DNA from: Datura wrightii
Lineage: Eukaryota; Streptophyta; Magnoliopsida; Solanales; Solanaceae
Direction: 5' to 3'
DNA length: 64,000 bases
Assembly: GCA_035772735.1 (NCBI GenBank)
Contig: JASDFA010000018.1
Location: forward strand, 140,001,501 to 140,065,500
Shown piece by piece: positions 57,454 through 64,000 of the stretch. The translations under genes and the position numbers were made by a program. How positions within the stretch are numbered: the stretch's first letter is position 1; every line of letters starts with the position of its first letter. Under the pieces are notes generated by a model that did not search any database, was not told where the DNA came from, and saw only the letters and a program-made list of their open reading frames with translations.

Positions 57454-58868
57454 TGTTCGGTTGTTTCGGTATAACTACACACAAGTGCACATGGTCGAAC
57501 AAGTAGTAAAGTGGCTTAAGTAAGCCAAGTATCGATCCCACAAGGACTGGACTAAGGTATCAATCTAATCAAGTGTCAATAAACTTTAACTCTAAATTGC
57601 AGACAACAATGTGAAGAAGATTTTGATATTTTGTTTCCTAATTTTTATACTAAGTCTAAAATGAATATACAATTTGAGTCTGAACTATAAGTATGAGCAT
57701 GCTGAGGCTAAAATGAACATGATGAGAAATAAATTATCGATACAATTTGATTAATCTTTCCTCCGGTTGCTAGTCAAGAATTATTGCCTATGGATTAAAA
57801 CTCTCGTATTTAACCTAACTTAAGAATCATGAACCTTCCACCTACATTTCTGTGATAAAATGAAATTCATGTTCTAGCCATACAAAACCGATTCCTTAAT
57901 TGACTAATACGACTTTCAGGTATATCTCTATCCTGAAGGTAAATCAATTCTCAATTTTCCCAAACTAAGAAAAGATCATATCCTATCAATTCACAACTTT
58001 CCAATTTCTTTCTCTCTTGAGTGAAACCAGACTTTTTAGATATACATTAACGTTGGCCACACATTAATGCAGTAAGAACAAGAATCAATAGAACAACCAT
58101 GGAAGAAAAGATGAAAAACCAATTTATCAATAATTACATTTCAATACAAATGTTCTTAACCTCAGCAAGAAGGGAATTTAGCCACTCATTTGTGGATTAA
58201 ACATCGTTAAATGAGTGTTAATCATACAAGCAATTGAAATAAAGAAGAAGGAGATAGAGAAAAACCCTGATATTTTCGTCCCCTCAACTGCCTGTAACCC
58301 ACGTTCTTGCTCCACCAAGTCAGAATTATTAAAAATGAACCTAAGTGTTCTATTTATACGAGTGGAAATTTTTCCCGGAATAACAAGCAATGTGTCACGG
58401 AGTGCATCACGGAGCACTGCCTCCGTGACACGCCACCAACGCGGACCCTCACTGGAATCCGATCATCCAGGTATTAAGGCCCAACGTGGCACGACGTGCA
58501 ACGTGGGGCTAGACTAACGTGCCACGGCCCCAACGTGCACCTTCATTGGAAATGGGCATAATTTCAGCATCCAGGCAGAATGCATCCGCGATGGTAGCGT
58601 GACACGGCTCCATCGCGGAGCCCCTTTAATTCGTGCTTTCCTTGTGCTTTTTCCCTTACTAGCTTCCGAGTCCAATCCCGATCTCTCCCAACATGCATCT
58701 TAGCTCCATAACTTTATATTTTTCCTGCAAAACAATGCTAATCATGTTGGTTAGTATAAATTCACATTTTATTACAATTCACATGAGAATGTACAAACAT
58801 CGATAGATAAATAAGGCAAAATGACACACTTGAGTATCACCTTGGGCATATAAATTTTCCCAATATCA
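57454..58868 (-). repeat. 3' LTR of the Athila/Tat-like element
   Basis: Plus-strand edges TGTTCGGTTGTTTCGG and CCCAATATCA. Contains GTATCGATCCCACAAGGACT (about 57529), like the cis block of the other Athila-type LTRs. The minus-strand TATAAATA (58351-58358) lies just downstream of dyads GTGTCACGGAG / CTCCGTGACAC (58392-58402, 58421-58431). The left edge is inferred; no second LTR is in view. Frames on both strands at 58178-58517 follow from the dyads. Confidence 0.7.
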
Positions 58869-60636
58869 CTTACCCCACACTTAAATCCTTGTTCGTCCCC
58901 GAACAATAATCTTACACCTCATGCAATTGACACCCCATCCTGGCTACTTTGGCTCGACAATTCAATCTATGGTTGTACCGATTATTTAATATAACAAATC
59001 ATCAAGAAAACATGCATAGTCTTATCAATACGATGACCTCCAACACATTAAGACCTCCTAGACTAAAGAATCGACTCTCGATATCAACAAACTCATGCAA
59101 ATCAGCTGATCAAGATATCCGACACGAACTTCAATCTCTCGTCGAGCATGTGCCCTCACCACACAAGAGAATTTTTCCCCTTTTTAATCACATGACCTCC
59201 AAACATCACATTCAGGGGCATATAAACAAGATTTCTCTCTCTCTCCCAAAAGAATTCACATGCATCATGTCATGAACCACAGGCTTGCCTTTAGTGTATT
59301 ACTCAACTAATATAAGGACACATGATGTAAGATCACGTAGGACTTAACGGATTGTAATGTAAGCTATGGAACTAGAAAATACTGCGCTAACCAATAATAA
59401 CAACTAGCCTCCTTAAGAGCTTTTTCAATACATCCCATCAACCTTATGGGCATTGTTTCTTCCTTCATCCTCCCATTCTTGAAGTTTGTCTTTATTTTTG
59501 ACCCCATATCTTTAAGCACACTTGACTTAATAACAAAGATTATTTATACATCTCCATTATATTTAATTTATAACGAGTGCACCTTCGACCTTTTCTTTCC
59601 TTTCATCACTTTGCTTTTTCTTTTCTTTTCACTATTCTCACTCCTTGACACTGTGGGAAAATTATTTTTTTCTTGAGCGCTTAAGATGTTTGGATCAAAT
59701 TCACGTAAAATGAAAAGAAGGGGTTAAGCTCGGTTTACACCTTTTTGACAAAAGAAAGAAATAGGCTAAAGGCTCAACGGGCTAACTAGGATGTACATTC
59801 AAGGTGGGTATGAAAAAAAATCTTTCGGTTAAATCAAAGAAATGCCTACATCCTTTCCTACAATACACATCCTTCATTTCATTTTGTACACACACCAGGC
59901 AAGTTCTAGATACTTCACAATAGCATGAAAGAAACAAAACCTCACCATACACTCATTGCACATGCTCAACTCAAGACGTATTCACAGACTCTTCAATCAG
60001 CTAATTGCAAGAATTCAAACATTAAGCCTTAATCACACCGAATCGAACACTATGGCCTAGGTATCTCAACATATTTACAAAGTTGCATGCTTTCAGATGA
60101 ATCACCTTTGCATTTTAAATATCATGTACAACGCACCACAAGAATGTCGCAACCATAAAGTAACAACACGTTTGGGATACAAACAAACAAAAGAACAAAA
60201 TTAAAAAGAACTACTCCTATCGACTGCATTTCCCTTAAGACGGTCTTCATCCATCCATCATAGGGAACGGTCACTAACTACTACTTTGGTTCAATGGGAC
60301 TATCCTCGGTAAAAGAACTGAAAACAAATGCCGAGAAACCCAAAAATAAAAATTTCACGAAAATTTTAAAAATATCAATAATTTCGATAAAACATATTTA
60401 CACAACCAGCTAACAACATTCAACAGCACAGAACAGCTTCACATTAATTGCAATATAGACATATACACAAAAAAATCACAGGGTCACAAGTTTTTCCAAG
60501 CATAGCAATAGAACAGAGACATTAATAACAACAACAACCAACACCTAACTACTCCCACCCCACATTTAAATCAAACACTGTCCCCAGTGTTCACAAAATT
60601 CAGCATAGTACGAAAGTAGGTGTTGAAACTCCCTGA
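58869..60636 (-). other. Noncoding 3' region before the LTR
   Basis: No domain found. Minus strand GGGGACAGTGTTTGATTTAA and ATGTGGGGTGGG (about 60562-60595), and again GTTCGGGGACGAACAAGG with AAGTGTGGGG (about 58870-58905), are of the purine-rich type common near the 3' end of plant Athila/Tat elements. CCACAGGCTTGCC (59277) and CACCAGGCAAGTTCTAG (59893) are shared with 30890 and 31577. Confidence 0.65.
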
Positions 60637-61868
60637 TCAATCAAAGTATTCCACTTCTTCATCAGGTGCCGCTGCCTCATCTCCCATGTCTGAATTGCCC
60701 CCGTAGTCATCATCTAACTCCACATCGGAGTCATCACGACGTGTCTCCTCATTTGTGGGGACATCATCATCAGTGGGCTGCACAAAAGCTGGCCCCACTC
60801 AGCATAGAGCCCTGGCATTTTCGCCAAAAGGGTAGTCTAGCTCGAGCTGCCACAACTCATCTTCTGTTGCCGGCCTCCCGCCTATGCGCAGCTGGAGCAT
60901 CTGCATCCTGAACATGCGAGCCATGTACTGATCATCTCGATTATGTCGCTTGGCTAATGTGAGAACTGGCCCGTGAGTGGTATCGGGTGCCTTAGTTTTA
61001 GTGACATCTAAGGCCCGCCTCTCCATCTGCGGTATGTAGTCAAGGGCCTCCTCCTCAATATCCAGGCCCCTTAGGAATGTGGTCAGTAAGCCACCAAACC
61101 CGTACCTGTGCCCTTGATGCAAATGGGCTCTCTTCATGGTAGAGATAATCACCGCCCCAACATTGATCTCTAGCCCTTTCATCAGGGCATATACCAAGCA
61201 CAAACGATCCCGGGTGACATCTGTCATATGCACCCCCGGGATCAGGCAGGAACAAACAATATTAAGCCATATCCTGGCTTCCCTGTTCATCCGTGAGTAG
61301 GGCAATGTCTGATGGTAGCCCCTCTCCTTATGCCTGCTCCACCGCGCTGTAGACCGAGCTCCACATAAAATGCGTCTGATGTCCGCGTATGGTGGAGTGA
61401 TGTTCAGCTGCCGGAGTATATGGGCGTCTGTGTCCTGCGCCCCCAAAATGGCATTAAGGTGATAGGGCACAAAAGTGACTACCTGCCCCCTTATCTTTAT
61501 GGTGTGACTTTTGAGTGTCAGGTTCCAGTTGGCGTAGAATTCCTGAATTAGGTGCAGATTGCACTCTTTGGGCTTGTCAAAGATAAAATTCAGCCGGTTG
61601 CCTCAATCTTGTGGACAATCCTGGGGAATTCCTGTGCCAATGGTTCCCTAGCAATGTGTTCCTCAGGGAAGTATTTGCTTTCCTTATGCTTTGCGTACCA
61701 TTTCTTCCCCTTCTCTGTCACCCATCGGGTTCCGTATTGACGGCGTTGGCTGCGCGGAACCGCTGGTACTGCTGGGACTACTATTCCCAGTCTAATTCTT
61801 TTCCTTCCGGCGCCTGATGTTGATGCGCCCTTCCCTTTATCTTGCCTGCTTGCCATTGTTTCTGTCAA
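60637..61868 (-). pseudogene. Plant-transposon-type (Transposase_32-like) gene, frameshifted
   Basis: Starts at the ATG ending at 61868 with a Lys/Arg-rich, low-complexity head (MASRQDKGKGASTSGAGRKR), followed by YGTRWVTEKGKKWY and LAQEFPRIVHKIEA. A one-base loss near 61588 shifts the frame; the remainder reads FIFDKPKE, LIQEFYANW, VPYHLNAILGAQ, ARIWLNIVCSCLIPGVHMTD, RLCLVYALMKGLEINVGAVI and ELDYPFGENARALC, then an in-frame TGA at 60799-60801. An acidic tail (QPTDDDVPTNEE ... DEEVEYFD) continues in the same frame to TGA at 60637. The order and blocks are those of proteins annotated as putative plant transposon protein, often found in Athila-like elements. What the protein does is unknown; an env-like role has been suggested for the slot. 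Confidence 0.72.
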
Positions 61869-63154
61869 ACCAAACAGACAGGTCCAATGTTATTCAATTA
61901 AAATTAGCTTCGACTAAGCTTGGGTTAAGCTAGGCCACCCCACACTTAGTCTTTAGCCACAATCACAACATTACGGCAAGATCATACTTATTTTCAATTT
62001 GCAAAAAAAAAAACAAAACATAACAAATATGCCTCGTGCATTCGGAGAATTCGACGGTATAAATTCTTTTGTACTACTCAGACTTCATACAGCTAACCAC
62101 AACATTACCATCTCTCACATTTCATCACATAGCACTTAGCAAACATTTCTATCAACAAAACCGATACAATTCCCCCAATTTCTATGCAATTTCAACAATT
62201 TCATTAACTCGACAATCCGTCGCACCTTAATCATCTTACGTTAAGCACAACATAATGTTCCTCACCCAACATGCACAAACCAAGAAGAATTTCACATTTC
62301 AACTCAATTTTAACTTCTTCATATTTGAATTCTAACCCTAGCTACAATTTCGCAAGAACTTCAATCAAACATGTATTTATCGAGTTCATACCATCAGAAC
62401 GATACTATGAACATCAATCAACAATAATTTACATGAATTCATGCTCAATTTACACTTAGGGCAAGTTTTCCTCACTTCCTATGCTCAAAATCGAAAAAAT
62501 AAGACAAGAAATGAGATGAAGTTAACAAACATATCTTCAATTCGATGATATCGAAGAAAAGTTGACAAATTTTAGCTCCTAGTCCGTATCACGTTGGGGA
62601 AGGGGGGTTTTGGGTTGTTTGTCGCGGAGGGGAGTGAAAAAAATGGGAAAAATGGGTGTTTTCGGGGTTTAAAAGGGGGTTTTTCGCGCGGGTCACCCGG
62701 CGACCCGGTGTGACCCGTCGCGAAATTGCCTTCAACGTGTCACGGAGGGTAACGCGGAGCATGCCCTCCGTGACACGGAGCCATCGCGCCAGTACTCTGG
62801 AATTTTTCAAAAATTCCAGATTACACTTCAACGTGTCACGGAGGGTAACACGGAGCATGTCCTCCGTGACACGGAGCCATCGCGTAGGCTCACTGTTTTG
62901 CCACTTTTTATTATTTTTCTTACCTCGATTTTTCCTTTGCGATCCTTTGCATATTTATCCTCCATTCAACCTGAAATTCATCTCACAACAAGAAATTGGT
63001 TAGAATTTATAGGTTTCACATAAAATACACATTTTTTTTCTCATCATTTTTTTTCTTTTTGTTTCTACAAAATCTATTAAAATATTACAAAAATTTTCAT
63101 GGGTTGCCTCCCGTTCAGCGCTTGGTTTACTGTCGCGACTCGACGTCATTAAGC
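61869..63154 (-). other. Noncoding spacer with dyad repeats
   Basis: A 96-base tandem duplication (units starting 62731 and 62827) has 13-base perfect inverted repeats GTGTCACGGAGGG / CCCTCCGTGACAC (62737-62749, 62764-62776) in its first unit and a near-identical pair in the second. CATGGGTTGCCTCCCGTTCA (63098-63117) is the block that usually follows the gag-pol stop in plant Athila/Tat elements. Overlapping frames at 62589-63003 on both strands reflect the dyads. Confidence 0.75.
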
Positions 63155-64000
63155 TCAGTCATCCTCTAGGGTGACGGACGTTTTCTCTCGACCACCATCC
63201 TCACCCCAGTAATGCTTACACCTCTCCGGTGGTTTCCCCAATAACTCCCGTGACTTAGCACTCTGGACAACATCAGCTCGATTAATGACATTGATCACCG
63301 AGAGTTCCTCGTACACGGCTGGGAGCTTGGTGTCCTTGTACACATCAAACACCTTCACCTTATCATGTGCTCGCATGGTTAACTGCCCTGCAGCTACATC
63401 AATCAGCGCTTTCCCGGTCGCCAAGAAAGGACGTCCCAAAATAAATGGGACTTCCGCGTCTGGCTCGAAGTCCAGCACAACGAAGTCTACCGGGAAGATA
63501 AGGGAGCCCACTTGCACCAGCACATCCTCCACAATGCCATCAGGTCTTGCCAAGGAACGATCTGCTAGTTGCAAGATCACTGTTGTTGGTCTAGGACTCC
63601 CTAGCCCCAACTTCTTGAATACCGATGTCGGCATCAAGTTAATGCTCGCTCCCAAATCACATAATCCGCGAGCTCGGATACTCTGCCCAATTGTAATTTG
63701 TATTGTAAAGCTCCCAAGATCCTTGAGCTTTGTGGGCAACTTGTTTTGTATCCGGGAAGTGCACTCCTCCGTAAGAGCCACTGTAGCGTACTCAATCAAC
63801 CTGCTTTTGTTCGCCACGATGTCCTTAATATACTTTGCGTACTTCGGCACTCCCTGCAAAACATCAACAAGAGGTAAGTTAATGTGTACCTGTTTAAGCA
63901 CCTTCATGAACTTTTTGAAACACGCCTCCTCCTTGTGTTTCTTTAATCTTTGAGGGAATGGGGGTGGTGGTCTTTTTGGTTCAGCATCCTTTTTCTTCCC
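63155..64000 (-). CDS. Gag-protease polyprotein, C-terminal part
   Basis: Open from the window edge to TGA at 63155, 281 codons without a break. The ATG at 63907 is internal; the frame extends to 64000 with KRPPPPFPQRLKKHKEE, a linker typical of plant Athila/Tat gag-pro. Then come HINLPLVDVLQGVPKYAKYI, the retropepsin active site GLCDLGASINLMP (Asp codon 63656-63658), LGLGSPRPTTVILQLADRS, FPVDFVVLDFEPD and PFILGRPFLATGKALIDV. After the protease the protein ends within about 60 residues (KHYWGEDGGREKT) without entering RT. It is the least damaged reading frame in the window. It would cut Gag and any partner proteins in the particle. Confidence 0.85.
   Translation of the reverse strand, partial: GKKKDAEPKRPPPPFPQRLKKHKEEACFKKFMKVLKQVHINLPLVDVLQGVPKYAKYIKDIVANKSRLIEYATVALTEECTSRIQNKLPTKLKDLGSFTIQITIGQSIRARGLCDLGASINLMPTSVFKKLGLGSPRPTTVILQLADRSLARPDGIVEDVLVQVGSLIFPVDFVVLDFEPDAEVPFILGRPFLATGKALIDVAAGQLTMRAHDKVKVFDVYKDTKLPAVYEELSVINVINRADVVQSAKSRELLGKPPERCKHYWGEDGGREKTSVTLEDD

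Larger units (their letters stand above)
57454..64000 (-). mobile_element. Athila/Tat-like element, 3' part, running off the window
   Basis: In minus-strand order: gag-protease gene (64000-63155), noncoding block with TTGCCTCCCGTTCAGCGC reversed (about 63100-63120), a repeat region with strong dyads (62731-62885), a plant-transposon-type gene (61868-60637), a long noncoding region, and a 3' LTR (58868-57454). No RT, RNase H or integrase lies between protease and the second gene, so this copy or family is non-autonomous. The 5' LTR and most of gag lie beyond 64000. Confidence 0.8.

Noticed and set aside
58178..58517. Overlapping frames on both strands in the 57-58 kb LTR
   Set aside because: Dyads make both strands look alike; no domain, and the region holds the TATA box.
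62589..63003. Overlapping frames on both strands with repeated RVT-like words
   Set aside because: Produced by the 96-base duplication and its inverted repeats.
63285..63953. 222-codon plus-strand frame opposite the gag-protease gene
   Set aside because: Antisense shadow: the minus strand has clear retropepsin motifs, the plus strand none.
1..64000. Host genes, tRNA, rRNA or a new non-transposon system
   Set aside because: I found no host-type exon series, no cloverleaf and no rRNA; stretches without assignment are short or border dead elements.

Overview
This window is repeat-filled plant chromatin with no recognisable host gene. The DNA is AT-rich. Its coding traces are pol, gag and env-like pieces of plant LTR retrotransposons, almost all broken. 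The chromovirus-type (Tekay/Del-like) Ty3/gypsy elements, the Athila-like elements with a tRNA-Asp-type primer site and the copia gag/RT remnants fit a eudicot. From the look of the LTR families I think of Solanaceae (pepper, tomato or tobacco relatives), but that is recognition and not proof.

Layout. 1-3417: 3' half of a plus-strand gypsy element (element 1). 3418-6537: minus-strand copia remnant with RT traces and a minisatellite. 6538-7253: minus-strand LTR fragment. 7254-26670: element 2, a full gypsy element with target duplication GTACA; its 3' LTR is split at 15100-25029 by element 3, another full gypsy element with duplication GGATT. 26671-28846 and 34047-35382: pieces of a minus-strand copia element (gag and a 3' region), split by a minus-strand Athila-like element at 28847-34046 that has two LTRs but no gag or pol. 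35383 to about 37090: minus-strand lone LTR related to that of element 2. 37355-57190: element 4, whose 5' LTR is split twice, by element 5 (37895-47295, duplication TCTCC) and by a solo Athila-type LTR (47794-49419, duplication CTGTA). 57454-64000: 3' part of a minus-strand Athila/Tat-like element with a gag-protease gene running off the window and a separate plant-transposon-type gene, with no reverse transcriptase between them.

How the parts relate. The four plus-strand elements with a complete 5' end share one plan: TATA box in the LTR, splice-donor-like GTAAGT or GTATGT downstream, an initiator-tRNA-Met-type primer site just after the LTR, an acceptor-like pyrimidine tract and AG 4-6 bases before the gag start, then gag, protease, RT, RNase H, integrase and a C-terminal module, and a polypurine tract. 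All are dead by stops, frameshifts or lost catalytic residues. Many stops are TAG where a sister copy has CAG, as expected from deamination of methylated CHG sites.

The points most worth following are: the shared donor/acceptor layout, which predicts that gag could be read from a spliced RNA lacking the primer site; perfect inverted repeats just upstream of the TATA box in several otherwise different LTR families; the gag-protease element without RT; and the clean nesting record with readable target duplications. All alignments were made by eye.
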